From Paludibacteraceae bacterium (GTDB lineage Bacteria > Bacteroidota > Bacteroidia > Bacteroidales > Paludibacteraceae): 37,950 nt of DNA. This document shows positions 23,255 to 33,600 of this stretch, one piece after another. Position 1 is the first letter of the stretch; every line of letters starts with the position of its first letter. The notes below the pieces were generated by a model. It saw only the letters and a program-made list of their open reading frames with translations, did no database searches and was not told where the DNA came from. The translations under genes were made by a program, and so were the position numbers. The stretch covers positions 1-37,950 of the forward strand of contig JAFSQV010000081.1 in assembly GCA_017446455.1 (NCBI GenBank). The letters are read 5' to 3'.

Positions 23255-26039
23255 CATCGCGCTGCTGTGTGCAGCGATGACGATGTCGGCGCAACAAGCG
23301 CCTGAGAAGCTGGCAGTGGACCCCGAGGTTCGCTACGGCAAGTTAGACAACGGATTGACGTACTACATCCGTCACAACGAGCAGCCCAAACAGCGCTGCG
23401 AGTTCCACATCGCGCAAGCGGTAGGTGCTATCCTCGAAGAGGATCATCAGAACGGTTTGGCGCACTTCTTGGAGCACATGGCGTTCAATGGTACGCAGCA
23501 TTTCCCCGGCAAGGGCATCATCAACTACTTCGAGTCGGTGGGTGTGAATTTCGGCGGAAACATCAACGCCTATACCTCGATTGACGAGACGGTATATCGT
23601 CTGTCGGACGTGCCTACTTATCGCGAAGGTATCGTCGATAGCGCTTTGCTTGTGATGCACGACTGGAGCTGCGGTCTGTTGCTCCTTCCGGAAGAGATTG
23701 ATGCCGAGCGCGGTGTCATCCTCGAGGAGTGGCGCACAGGTCGTACGGCACAACGTCGTATTTGGAAAGAACTGAATGCGAAGATGTACCCGGGCACGCA
23801 GTATGCGAAGCGCGACGTGATCGGTGATACGGCTGTCATCAATAACTTCGACTACCAAGCCCTGCGCGACTATTACCATAAATGGTACGGTCCGGATAAC
23901 CAGGCGATCATCGTAGTAGGTGATATCGACGTAGATGCTATCGAGGCAAAGATCAAAGAGCTCTGGAAAGACGTACCGCGTCGTGAGAACTTCGGCGAGC
24001 GTCCTATCTACACGGTGAACCATAACGACAAGCCGCTGGTGGCTATCGTGACCGATCCCGAGGCGCAGCAGAGCCGTATCACGCTGGAGTATAAGTTCGA
24101 TCAGCTGCCTGAGGCACTGCAAGGTACTGCGCAGGAATACGTGATCAAGATGGTACGCGACCTGGCATGCGACATGCTCAATAACCGTTTCTCGGAGTTG
24201 GCATTGGACCCGAACGCGTCCTTTGCCGGCGCGTATGCGTACTATGGTGAGACGGCCAAGAAGATGGATGCTTTCACCGCGATATACGTACCGAAAGACG
24301 GGCATGAGACCGAGGCATACAACGACCTCGTTTACCAACTGGAGAAGATGCACCGCTATGGTTTCACTTCGGCAGAGTTGGAGCGCGTAAAGAGCGAGAA
24401 ACTCAATGAGATGGAGCAGTATTACAAAGAGCGCGACACCCGCAAGAACATCACCTTGGCCCGCGAGTGCATCCGTCATTTCGAGGACGGTGAGTCGATG
24501 CCTGGCGCACAATGGGAGTACGATATGGTACAGGCTACCCTGCCGCTCGTTAGTCTGGAGGCAGTGAATAGCATGGCGCAAGCGCTGATCCATCCGAATC
24601 CGACGGTAGCTATCTCCGGTCCGGAGAAAGAAGGCGTGAACATTCCGTCGGAAGCAGAGGTATTGGCTACGCTTGCCGGTCAGGCAGAGTTGGCTATCGA
24701 GGCACCGGTAGAGGAGAAGATCGACACCGAGTTGGTGAAGAAAGCGCCGCGCAAGGGTAAGATCAAAGCGATCAAGCAGAACGAGGAGCTCGGTTTTACC
24801 GAGTTCACGCTCAGCAACGGCATCAAAGTGGTGATTCGTCCGACGGAGTTCAAGGCGGATGAGATCTTGATGCAGGCCTTCTCGAAAGGTGGTCTGAGTC
24901 AAGTGAAGACCGAGGACCTGCCGACGGCAGAACTGACGACCACCCTCATTCAGATGTCCGGTATCGGTCGTTTCAACGCGACGCAGTTGGAGAAAGCGCT
25001 GGCGGGTAAGACTGTTTCCGTTCGTCCGGAGATCTCCGAGTGCGTAGAGCGTCTGCACGGTTCGTCGAGTGTGAAAGACCTTGAGTCGATGTTGCAGTTG
25101 ACGTATCTGCATTTCACAGCGCCGCGTCGCGACGAAGAGGCTTATCAGACCGCAATCGCTCTGTTGCGTACCCAACTCGCTAACCGCGATAAGAACCCCA
25201 AAGCAGCCTTCCAGGATTCGATCCAGATGATGTCGACGAACCACTCGCCGCGTACCGTCATCATGAACCTTGACGTACTGGAGCGCCTGTCGCTGGATAA
25301 GGCGATGGAGATTTACCGCGAGCGTTTTGCGAACCCCGCAGACTTCACCTTTGTCTTCGTAGGAAACATCAATCCGGATGATCCTAAGGTACGCGACCTG
25401 ATCTGCCTGTGGCTCGGTGGCCTCAAGACGAAGAAATGTCACGAGGATATTATTGACCACCACGAGACGGTAGCGCTGGGAATCCAGAAAAACTATTTCA
25501 GCCGTAAGATGGAGACCACGACGGCTTCCAACCGCATCCAGTACACCTCGTACGATATGCCGTATACCTTGGCGAACGACCTAAATATGGAGATGATCGG
25601 CCGTATTCTCTCGACGCGTTACTTGGAGTCCATCCGTGAGCGCGAGGGCGGTTCGTACGGCGTAGGAACCTACGGTTATATGGTATTGCTGCCGACGCCG
25701 CGTGCCGGTCTGATCATGCAGTTCGATACCGATCCGAAGAAACAGGAGCGCCTGATGGAGATCATCCACGAAGAGGTGAACACCATCATCAAGGACGGTC
25801 CGTTAGCATCCGACCTGCAGAAAGAGAAAGAGTCGATGCTCAAGGATTATCAGGAAGACATGGAGAAAAACGGCTACTGGCGTAACATCCTCTACCAGTA
25901 CTACATGTACGGTCTGAACTACGTACGCGACTATAAGCCGGCGGTAGAAGCTATCACGGGCGATAGCGTTCAGCAGACCTTACGCAAACTGTCTGAAGCC
26001 GGAAATATCTTCGAGGTAGTAATGTTCCCAGAGAACTAA
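23235..26039 (+). CDS. secreted M16-family zinc metallopeptidase
   Basis: 934 residues from ATG 23235 ([19 protein letters not shown], a signal peptide); the longer upstream frame overlaps ftsH. M16 (pitrilysin/insulinase) peptidases have two pairs of similar domains. The inverted zinc motif HFLEH is at about residues 77-81, and the third ligand comes from the EIDAERGVILEEW segment some 75 residues later. The second half (from about 540, FTLSNGIKVVIRP) lacks the zinc motif, as is normal for the inactive half. It should degrade peptides in the periplasm. It is located between ftsH and lpxB in one operon, 4 bases before lpxB. Confidence 0.93.
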   Translation: MKRILLNIALLCAAMTMSAQQAPEKLAVDPEVRYGKLDNGLTYYIRHNEQPKQRCEFHIAQAVGAILEEDHQNGLAHFLEHMAFNGTQHFPGKGIINYFESVGVNFGGNINAYTSIDETVYRLSDVPTYREGIVDSALLVMHDWSCGLLLLPEEIDAERGVILEEWRTGRTAQRRIWKELNAKMYPGTQYAKRDVIGDTAVINNFDYQALRDYYHKWYGPDNQAIIVVGDIDVDAIEAKIKELWKDVPRRENFGERPIYTVNHNDKPLVAIVTDPEAQQSRITLEYKFDQLPEALQGTAQEYVIKMVRDLACDMLNNRFSELALDPNASFAGAYAYYGETAKKMDAFTAIYVPKDGHETEAYNDLVYQLEKMHRYGFTSAELERVKSEKLNEMEQYYKERDTRKNITLARECIRHFEDGESMPGAQWEYDMVQATLPLVSLEAVNSMAQALIHPNPTVAISGPEKEGVNIPSEAEVLATLAGQAELAIEAPVEEKIDTELVKKAPRKGKIKAIKQNEELGFTEFTLSNGIKVVIRPTEFKADEILMQAFSKGGLSQVKTEDLPTAELTTTLIQMSGIGRFNATQLEKALAGKTVSVRPEISECVERLHGSSSVKDLESMLQLTYLHFTAPRRDEEAYQTAIALLRTQLANRDKNPKAAFQDSIQMMSTNHSPRTVIMNLDVLERLSLDKAMEIYRERFANPADFTFVFVGNINPDDPKVRDLICLWLGGLKTKKCHEDIIDHHETVALGIQKNYFSRKMETTTASNRIQYTSYDMPYTLANDLNMEMIGRILSTRYLESIREREGGSYGVGTYGYMVLLPTPRAGLIMQFDTDPKKQERLMEIIHEEVNTIIKDGPLASDLQKEKESMLKDYQEDMEKNGYWRNILYQYYMYGLNYVRDYKPAVEAITGDSVQQTLRKLSEAGNIFEVVMFPEN

Positions 26040-26043
26040 GCGG

Positions 26044-27153
26044 ATGGCAAAATATTTCCTGATAGCAGGAGAAGCGTCGGGGGATAAGCACGCAGCGGCG
26101 CTGATGGCGCAGATCAAGCAGCGTGATTCCCAAGCGCAATTCGTAGGACTCGGTGGTAGCCATATGGCTACTGCCGAGTGCCTTCTCTATCAGGACATCC
26201 GCCATATGGCCTTTATGGGTTTTGCGGCGGTACTGGCGAACGCAGGGCAGATACGGCGTAATTTCCGCATTGCGGAAGAGGCGCTGTTGCAAGAAAAGCC
26301 CGACGTGCTGATTTTGGTGGACTATCCGTCCTTTAACCTGCGGATGGCGGCGTTCTGCAAGAAGCACCTGCCGAAGACGAAGATCATCTACTATATCCCG
26401 CCGAAAGTATGGGCATGGAAGAAACGCCGTATTCACCGTATCGCGCAGTTATGCGACGAGGTGTTGGGTATCTTCCCCTTCGAGCCGGACTTCTACGCGC
26501 GCTACGGCTACCGCTGCACCTATGTCGGTAACCCGACGGCGGAGCAAATCACTCAGATTAATCGGAATATTCGGAATACTCGGAATACTCCGATGATCGC
26601 CATCCTTCCCGGTAGCCGCGAGAGCGAGATTCGGCATTGCTTGCCGAAGATGCTGGAGGCTGCGCGGCGATTTGCGGACTACCGCATCGTCGTATGTGCC
26701 GCGCCGGGTATCGACGAGGCGTTCTATGCGCCGTACCTGCGTGAGGGCGAGACACTGACGCGCGAGACGTATAGGGCGGTGCAGCAAGCGAAAGCGGCGA
26801 TTGTCAATTCCGGCACCGCGACCCTCGAGACGGCGCTGCTCGGCACCCCGCAAGTGGCGGTATACCACTTGGCGTGCTCCGGTATCGTACGACTGATTCG
26901 CCCGTGGGTACAACCGCTGCTATTCTCTATTCCTTATTTCACGCTCGTCAATATCATCAGCGGCAAAGAAGTCATTCGCGAGCTGCTCGGCGATGCATTC
27001 ACCACCGAGAGAGTCGCAACCGAGTTACAGCGCTTGCTGACAGACAAAGCGTATACAAAAGAGATGCTCGCGAATTACGAACACCTCTCTAAACGCTTGG
27101 GCACTCAGCCCGCTGCGGCTACTGCCGCCGATATCATCACATCGAAACGATAA
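26044..27153 (+). CDS. lpxB: lipid-A-disaccharide synthase LpxB
   Basis: 369 residues. LpxB joins UDP-2,3-diacylglucosamine and lipid X to give lipid A disaccharide at the inner membrane, so the organism makes an LPS-type outer membrane. Motifs: FLIAGEASGDKHAAAL, LILVDYPSFNLRMA, YYIPPKVWAWKKRRI, LPGSRESEI and NSGTATLETALLGTPQVAVYH. A 9-bp-period repeat (26569-26592) adds RNIRNTRNT just before the IAILPGS motif. The 3' end overlaps the convergent small membrane protein gene by 17 bases. Confidence 0.95.
   Translation: MAKYFLIAGEASGDKHAAALMAQIKQRDSQAQFVGLGGSHMATAECLLYQDIRHMAFMGFAAVLANAGQIRRNFRIAEEALLQEKPDVLILVDYPSFNLRMAAFCKKHLPKTKIIYYIPPKVWAWKKRRIHRIAQLCDEVLGIFPFEPDFYARYGYRCTYVGNPTAEQITQINRNIRNTRNTPMIAILPGSRESEIRHCLPKMLEAARRFADYRIVVCAAPGIDEAFYAPYLREGETLTRETYRAVQQAKAAIVNSGTATLETALLGTPQVAVYHLACSGIVRLIRPWVQPLLFSIPYFTLVNIISGKEVIRELLGDAFTTERVATELQRLLTDKAYTKEMLANYEHLSKRLGTQPAAATAADIITSKR
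26569..26592 (+). repeat. in-frame 9-bp-period repeat in lpxB
   Basis: CGGAATATT, CGGAATACT, CGGAATACT encode RNIRNTRNT, then PMIAILPGS resumes. The 3-codon period keeps the frame for any number of copies. Confidence 0.75.
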
Positions 27154-27415
27154 GAGATGCCAAGATATACGGCATCGCTCCGCATAGCACGCCTTTCGCC
27201 AGGCGCCATGTATCCGTCGTATAGAAGACGAAGATCAGCGCTAAGTCCGGAAAGACGCTGACTAACAGCAGCTTGCTCAGCACGCCGCCGGCTTGAAACT
27301 GTAGTGTCTGCAGCGGATACCAGAGGTTCATCACCTCGATATACGTCAGTCCGAAAGCCGCCGGAATAAGAAATCCGACGAGGATGCCGATCCAATATCT
27401 GTCAAAGCGATCCAT
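27137..27415 (-). CDS. small membrane protein of unknown function
   Basis: 92 residues with three hydrophobic segments (YWIGILVGFLIPAAFGLTYIEV, LLLVSVFPDLALIFVFY, GVLCGAMPYILASLIVS). The start overlaps the surE stop by 14 bases and the end overlaps lpxB by 17 bases on the opposite strand, so it looks like the last gene of the HTCS-glmM-surE operon. I do not recognise the family. A small membrane protein next to surE and lpxB is plausible as a cell-envelope function, but that is only positional. Confidence 0.7.
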   Translation of the reverse strand: MDRFDRYWIGILVGFLIPAAFGLTYIEVMNLWYPLQTLQFQAGGVLSKLLLVSVFPDLALIFVFYTTDTWRLAKGVLCGAMPYILASLIVSM

Positions 27416-28148
27416 AGTCCGTCAAATCGATGGAGATAGGCGTGATAGCCAATAGCTGATGGTCCATCGCCCAAATATCTGTGTCCTGCGATAGAGGCTC
27501 GTCATTGATGAACTCGCCCGCCAGCCGCCATGCACTCACGATGCCTTCGCGCAGCGGTTCATCCGTAGCTTCCACCAACTCATTGGCCCAATGTCCGCGG
27601 CATTGGCGCGTCCAGCGGATGCCTTCTATCTCGCCCAGCGGTGCGTTGATATTATAGCATGTGCCCGGCGCAATACCCTCTTCGAGTAAATGTCGCGTGA
27701 TGTCCGCTAAGAAGGGTTGCAACCAGTGCAGGTCGGCGTCTAAGAGATGACTGTTGATTGACCATCCAATCGCCGGAATACCTTTCTCGGCCGCGACGAG
27801 GCACGCGCCCATCGTGCCGGAATAGATGACGTTGATGGCGGCATTACTGCCGTGGTTGATACCGGATACCACCAGGTCGATTGGCTGATCTTTGAGTACC
27901 ACCTCTTTGGCTAATTTGATACAATCGGCCGGCGTACCATTGGTGACAAACACCTCGGCGCCGTTGAGATCATGCTCCTCGACGCGCTTCAGATAGATGG
28001 GGTTCGTCACGCTGATGCACGCGCCATAACCGCTACGCGGACCATCGGGTGCCACGACGAACACCTTACCGAGTTTCGTCATCTCTTTGGCCAGCAAGCG
28101 GATACCTGCTGTTCCCCATCCGTCATCGTTTACAACAACTATATTCAT
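27402..28148 (-). CDS. surE: 5'/3'-nucleotidase SurE
   Basis: 248 residues. SurE is a metal-dependent phosphatase that dephosphorylates nucleoside monophosphates and some polyphosphates, with a role in stationary-phase survival. The N-terminal VVNDDGW contains the metal-binding Asp pair, followed by VAPDGPRSGYGACIS, TNGTPADC and VSGINHGSNAAINVIYSGTMGA. The start ATG overlaps the glmM stop (ATGA). It is the fifth gene of the operon. Confidence 0.95.
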   Translation of the reverse strand: MNIVVVNDDGWGTAGIRLLAKEMTKLGKVFVVAPDGPRSGYGACISVTNPIYLKRVEEHDLNGAEVFVTNGTPADCIKLAKEVVLKDQPIDLVVSGINHGSNAAINVIYSGTMGACLVAAEKGIPAIGWSINSHLLDADLHWLQPFLADITRHLLEEGIAPGTCYNINAPLGEIEGIRWTRQCRGHWANELVEATDEPLREGIVSAWRLAGEFINDEPLSQDTDIWAMDHQLLAITPISIDLTDYGSL

Positions 28149-29512
28149 ATCACAGCCATCACTTTTTGCGCCAGCGCGTTCGCTTCTTCCATCGTCGCCG
28201 CTTCCGAATAGACGCGGATGATGGGTTCGGTATTGGACTTCCGCAAGTGTACCCAGCCGTCCGCGAAGTCAATCTTCACGCCGTCTCGGTCGTTCACGCG
28301 CTCGTTCTTATAGAGTTCTTTCACACGCACGAGAATCGCATCTACGTCGGTGTCAGGCGTGAGGTCAATACGGTTCTTGCTAATGCAGTAGTCGGGTAGG
28401 GTGCGACGCAACTCGCTTACTTTCATGTCGAGGTGCGCCAGGTGACTCAGGAAGAGGGCAATGCCTACCAACGCATCACGGCCGTAATGGCACTCGGGAT
28501 AGATGACGCCGCCGTTGCCTTCGCCGCCGATGACGGCATGGACGCGCTTCATCTCTGCTACCACATTCACTTCACCTACGGCGCTTGCGCTATATTCGCC
28601 GCCGTGTGCACGTGTCACGTCGCTCAGCGCGCGCGTTGAACTCATGTTGCTCACCGTATTGCCCGGCGTATGGCGCAAGATATAATCGGCGACGCTGACG
28701 AGCGTATATTCTTCGCCGAACATCTCGCCGTTCTCGCAGATGATAGCTAAGCGGTCCACATCCGGATCGACTACAAAACCTACATCGGCTTTGCCGCTCT
28801 TAAGCAGGTCGCTGATCTCGGTCAGGTGTTGCGGCAGCGGCTCGGGGTTATGCGGGAAGCAACCATTTGGCGTGCAGTTCAGTTCGATGATGTTTTTAAC
28901 GCCTACCGCCTTCAGAATCGCCGGAATAGCGAGTCCGCCTACGGAGTTGACACAATCGATGGCTACGGTGAAATTCCGCTTGCGAATGGCCTCTACGTCC
29001 ACCAGCTTCAGTTTCAGCACTTGCTCTACGTGGTAGGGCAGGTAGTCTTTCGACGTCATATGACCTAAGTCATCCACTTCGGCGAAGCTGAAGTCTTCGC
29101 GCTCGGCGATCGCCAGCACTTCTTTTCCTTCCGCATCGTTGAGAAACTCCCCTTGCTCGTTGAGAAGCTTCAGCGCGTTCCACTGTTTGGGGTTATGACT
29201 GGCGGTGAGGATGATACCTCCGGCGGCTTTCTCTCCCGTCACAGCCAATTCGGTCGTCGGCGTAGTGGCCAGGCCGATGTTGACGACGTCGTAGCCCATA
29301 CCCATGAGGGTTCCGCATACGATTTGCTCTACCATCTGTCCGCTCAGGCGGGCATCGCGGCCCACGACGATGGTGTTATTGTTCGGCAGTGCCGCACGGC
29401 GTTGTGTCGCGTAAGCCGCCGTAAAACGAACGATATCCACGGGGTTGAGACCTTCGCCCACACGGCCGCCTATCGTGCCGCGGATACCAGAAATAGATTT
29501 AACTAAACTCAT
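28145..29512 (-). CDS. glmM: phosphoglucosamine mutase
   Basis: 455 residues. GlmM converts glucosamine-6-phosphate to glucosamine-1-phosphate on the way to UDP-GlcNAc for peptidoglycan and LPS. The active-site serine motif is TASHNP (about residue 100), the metal-binding loop is DPDVDRLA, the sugar-binding loop GGEGNGGVI, and the C-terminal phosphate-binding RKSNTEPIIRVYSE. Family members from Bacteroidetes are usually annotated as GlmM, although phosphomannomutase/phosphoglucomutase activity is also possible in this superfamily. It starts one base after the DUF4827-like gene. Confidence 0.9.
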   Translation of the reverse strand: MSLVKSISGIRGTIGGRVGEGLNPVDIVRFTAAYATQRRAALPNNNTIVVGRDARLSGQMVEQIVCGTLMGMGYDVVNIGLATTPTTELAVTGEKAAGGIILTASHNPKQWNALKLLNEQGEFLNDAEGKEVLAIAEREDFSFAEVDDLGHMTSKDYLPYHVEQVLKLKLVDVEAIRKRNFTVAIDCVNSVGGLAIPAILKAVGVKNIIELNCTPNGCFPHNPEPLPQHLTEISDLLKSGKADVGFVVDPDVDRLAIICENGEMFGEEYTLVSVADYILRHTPGNTVSNMSSTRALSDVTRAHGGEYSASAVGEVNVVAEMKRVHAVIGGEGNGGVIYPECHYGRDALVGIALFLSHLAHLDMKVSELRRTLPDYCISKNRIDLTPDTDVDAILVRVKELYKNERVNDRDGVKIDFADGWVHLRKSNTEPIIRVYSEAATMEEANALAQKVMAVI

Positions 29513-29513
29513 A

Positions 29514-30110
29514 TCAGTTTTTTACTTGAATCTTCATTAAGTAGATATACGGTGTGACGGATGTCTGGTCGGCTTCGAACCCTTGCTTGCTGGGTACGAG
29601 CACCTGACATTGCGAGTCGGGGTACTTCATCAGTCGCACAGCTTCGTGCCATCCGATAGCCTCGCAAATCTGCGTAAAACCGGAAGCGATGCCGCTGGTT
29701 TTACCGTAGAAGAACTCGTACGGATGCGCTTGGTCGAGCGTCGTCCAATAGCTCAGCGTGTCGGTGTATTCGGTCAGTCCGAATTTCTTATAACGTGTGA
29801 CGATCACGTCGTTGACAAGAATCGTCATGTCGATGGTGTCCGTGGGGTCGGAGGGATCAATGCGAATAGAGTCGCCGCGCTTGATGAGGTGGAAATAGAG
29901 GTTGTCGTACCCCTGCACCTTATAATAGTCCTTCTCGCCCCATACGTAATCCACGTCGGGTTCCTCGGTCAGCACGTTGATGTTGTTCCGACTCAGGTAG
30001 TTAGCGATCAGTCGGTCTTCTTCCTGGCGCAGCGCTGAATAGGTGTTTCCTGCGCAACTGATGAAGAGAATCGGCAATCCGATCAATAGTCCAATAATAA
30101 CTCGTTTCAT
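29514..30110 (-). CDS. lipoprotein, DUF4827-like
   Basis: 198 residues. A lipoprotein signal (KRVIIGLLIGLPILFISC, lipobox FISC) shows export and lipid anchoring. The body contains RLIANYLSRNNINVL, YFHLIKRGD and a C-terminal YIYLMKIQVKN, resembling the DUF4827 family that sits next to glmM in Bacteroides; that family is distantly FKBP-like. No catalytic role is known. It is immediately adjacent to the FKBP-like gene, so the two lipoproteins may work together as outer-membrane folding factors. Confidence 0.8.
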   Translation of the reverse strand: MKRVIIGLLIGLPILFISCAGNTYSALRQEEDRLIANYLSRNNINVLTEEPDVDYVWGEKDYYKVQGYDNLYFHLIKRGDSIRIDPSDPTDTIDMTILVNDVIVTRYKKFGLTEYTDTLSYWTTLDQAHPYEFFYGKTSGIASGFTQICEAIGWHEAVRLMKYPDSQCQVLVPSKQGFEADQTSVTPYIYLMKIQVKN

Positions 30111-30632
30111 TTATTTCAGTTCGATTTCAATAATTACATTCTCGTAGGGCGGAATAGCGTCCGTTCCTTTGATGCCGTAGGCGGCATACCAGGGCGCGAG
30201 CAGTTTGGCCTTTGTGCCGTGGTTCCACTCGCCGATATTGGCGTCCACCGCGGTGGGAAACTCATATTTGCCGGCGTGCGCCGTCTGCTCGATGTCGCTG
30301 TATAAGTGTCCGTCGAGGCTGAAGATGCGCATGTGTACCGTACATTCTTCGCCTTCGCGGGGCGCACCTTTCGCCGCGTCGCCGGTGTCAATCAGGTAGG
30401 CCCACGTGCCGTTTTCGTATAGCGCGTAGGGCTCTTCCTGCGCTTGCGCCAAGCGATAGAGCGTCTCGTCGGCCGTCTGTGTCAGTTGTTGGTTGAGCGT
30501 GAGCAGCGCCAACTGGGCACTGTCCACTTGCGGCGCCTGACCCATCCGTTGACTCGGACGCTGCGGCGCTTGCGGACCACAACCCGCCAGCACAAAAGCC
30601 ACTACTCCTATAAACAACCATTCAACTTTCAT
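30111..30632 (-). CDS. FKBP-type peptidyl-prolyl isomerase-like lipoprotein
   Basis: 173 residues. The lipobox VLAGC ends the signal sequence. A proline/glutamine-rich linker leads to a C-terminal FKBP-like domain, whose end (APWYAAYGIKGTDAIPPYENVIIEIEL) matches the 'P-x-x-AYG-x-x-G-x-x-IPP-x-x-x-L-x-F-x-v-x-L' pattern of FKBPs. The domain looks reduced, with few of the usual active-site aromatics, so isomerase activity is uncertain. It starts 4 bases inside the HTCS gene end (overlap) and stops directly before the DUF4827-like gene. Confidence 0.8.
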   Translation of the reverse strand: MKVEWLFIGVVAFVLAGCGPQAPQRPSQRMGQAPQVDSAQLALLTLNQQLTQTADETLYRLAQAQEEPYALYENGTWAYLIDTGDAAKGAPREGEECTVHMRIFSLDGHLYSDIEQTAHAGKYEFPTAVDANIGEWNHGTKAKLLAPWYAAYGIKGTDAIPPYENVIIEIELK

Positions 30633-33600
30633 TCTTTCACTCCTAACCTTTGCTTCCGGTATTCACTCGGCGTGACGCCGTAGGTGTTCTTGAAGCACTT
30701 CGAGAAATAGCGGCTGTCGTTCATGCCGACCATGTACGTCACTTCGGTGATGTTATACTTGCGGTCCTCGAGCAGTTGCGCTGCGCGCTTGATACGCATC
30801 TCGCGGATGAACTCCACCGGACTGAGACCTGTGAGGTTCTTCAGTTTGTTGAAGAAGACGGTGCGGCCCATGTTCATCTCTTCTACCAACTCGTCCACGG
30901 TCAGGGTGTTGTTGTCCATCTCCTTGTCCATGATATCCAGCAGTTTGGCGAGGAACGAGTCGCCGGGCACCGGTTCATCGGTTTGTTGCGATTCCAGACG
31001 CATCAGACGCTGGCGGTAACTCTGCTCCAGGTGCGTGCGCTGCGCGAGTATATTTTGAACGCGCGCGCGCAAGTACTCCGGTTCGAAAGGTTTGGTCACA
31101 TAGTCGTCTGCGCCGTATTGCAGCGCTTGCAAGCGACTCTCGATAGCCGTTTTTGCGGTCAGCAAAATAACGGGTATATGGTCCGTGTCCGGATTTTTCT
31201 TGATGAACTGCGTAAGTTCCAGTCCGTCCACATTCGGCATCATCAGGTCGGTTACAACGATATCGATATGCTTCGTGCGGATGATGGCTTCGGCTTCTGC
31301 ACCGTCGGATGCCGCCTCGACGTTATAGTCGCGGTTGAAGATGCCGACGAGGAATTGCTGCATATCCTGACTGTCATCGACGACGAGTATCGTGCGGCGG
31401 TTGTCTTGTGTCTCTTTCTCCAACTGCTCCATCTTGTTTTCGAACGACGACTCCGTCGGGCGATCGATGATCGGCATTTCTCCTTCCTCGAGGAACTCGA
31501 CGTCTTGGTCGAAATGCTCCTTGCCGGTATGCAGCAGGATGGTCACCGTCGTGCCTTTGCCTACTTCGCTATCTACCTCGATATGCCCGTGATGCAGGTC
31601 CACTAACTCTTTAGTGAGGTTGAGACCGATACCAGTGCCGGTGGTGTTGGAGTTGTTCAACTCGTTATTGCTCGAAAAGCGCTCAAAGAGCACGCTGCGT
31701 TTCTCCGGGGCGATGCCGATACCTTCATCTTGTACGGAGAGCGTCACAAAGCCCGGTTTGGAGTCGATCACTACGCGGATGTTCTTGCCGGCCGGCGTGA
31801 ACTTAAATGCGTTGCTCAGCAGGTTCCAAAGGATGGTATCCATTCGTGCGCGGTCCACCCAAACGGTGGAGTCGGCGGCTTTGTTCTCGATGGAGAAGTT
31901 GATATGCTTGTCGTACGCCTCTTTCTGGAAGTTTGCGCAGGTCTCGTTGACTAACTCGCTCAGCAGCGTCTTGCTCACTTTGAGTTTCATCTTCTGGTTC
32001 TGCACCTTGCGGAACTCCAGCAACTGATTGACCATGCGCAACATTCGTTGGCTGTTGCTCTGCACAATTTCCAGTTGACTGCGCACGCTTTGGCTGATAC
32101 GCTCGGTCTGCAGGATGTTCTCTACCGGCGCGACGATGAGCGTGAGCGGGGTGCGCAGTTCATGGCTGATGTTGGTAAAGAAGCGCAACTTGATATCCGT
32201 CACTTGTTGCTCTACTTTCACTTTCTGACGCAGCCCGTTATAGGCATGGATGATATAGCTGATCAGGGCTATCAGAATGATGATGGCAATCACGTAGAGC
32301 AGGAAGGCCCACCATGTTAACCACCACGGGCGCTCAACGATGATCGTCAGCGTCTGCTCGTTATCTACGTCGCCGCACTCGCGGTTGGTAGAGCGCACAT
32401 GGAAGGCATATGTGCCGTAGCGCAGGTTGTTGTAGGTCACGCGGCGCACATCCTTTGCGTGCATCCAATCGGCGTCGATGCCGTCCATCTTATAGGTATA
32501 GACGATCTTGTCGATGCCGATATATTCCATCGCCGCGTACTCGATGGTGATATTACTGCCGTTAGCGACGGTGATGGTGTCGCCCTTCAGCTCTTGGTCT
32601 TGTGCCTCGATGCGGGTGAAGCGTAGCGGCGGCACGGAGGTAGAGTGATGAATGAGCGACGGATCGAACTCGCAATAACCGTTGGAGTAGCCGAAGAGCA
32701 GCTTGCCGGTAGGCGTACGCAGGGCTTCCGCTTCCGTAAAGTAGGTATTGTCTTCGCCGTCCAAGGCGTCGTAGAAAAAGAGATCGCCGGTCTCGAGGTT
32801 CAACTGCGCGATGTCGCTCTCCGAGCAGAACCAGAGGTTCTCGCCGTCGCCCGTCATACTGAGGATGATGTCGTGGAAGGTCTCCACGTGTCCGATCTCC
32901 GGGCGTGCCTGTTTGGGATCCAGATACAGCAGGCCACCGCCGAATGAACCTAACCATAGTTTATCATGGCTATAGTATATCGCGCGGATGTCGTAACTCG
33001 GGATGACCTGACTCTCGCGTGTCTCGAGTTTGATTTTCAGAATACCGGTCGTCGTGCCGCACCAAAGCGTGTTGTCCACTATCTCGATGTCGCGCACCTT
33101 CATTCCGGGTCCTACGACGATTGGTTCGTCCCATTTTTTCTTCTCTTCGTTCCTGGTGATGATGTTCACGCCGCCGCCGTAGGTGGCGATGTATAGCGTC
33201 CCGTCGCGGCCCTCTTCGATATCATAGATATCGGGGTTGCTGGTAGCGATCCGTTCTCCCTTTAAGTCTTTAAGTCTTTCACTCTTTATCAGTCCCGAAC
33301 CTTTCGTTCCGTAGAGCATGCCGTGGGAGGTCTCTAAGGCGCAATAGACATTGGTCTCGGATTTGACGAGTGTCAGCACTTCGCCGTTTTTCTTGCGCGC
33401 GAAAGCACGCACCTCGCCGTTGTCCCGCTCCGAATGACGCAGGTCATGCAGTAGGTAGGGTGTAGGATCCATGTTCACGCAATCCACACCGCCGTCATAA
33501 GACGAGATCCACATCTGGCCGTCGCGGTCCACATACGCCGTGTGAATCATGTTCGTCAGACCCTGAATCGGATAGACCAACTCGTCTTTGTCGAAGTCAT

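Noticed and set aside
23343..25463. A 706-codon open frame antisense to the M16 peptidase gene
   Set aside because: It mirrors codon bias of the sense gene (few TTA, CTA and TCA codons). The product has no recognisable domain, and the sense frame has full M16 motifs.
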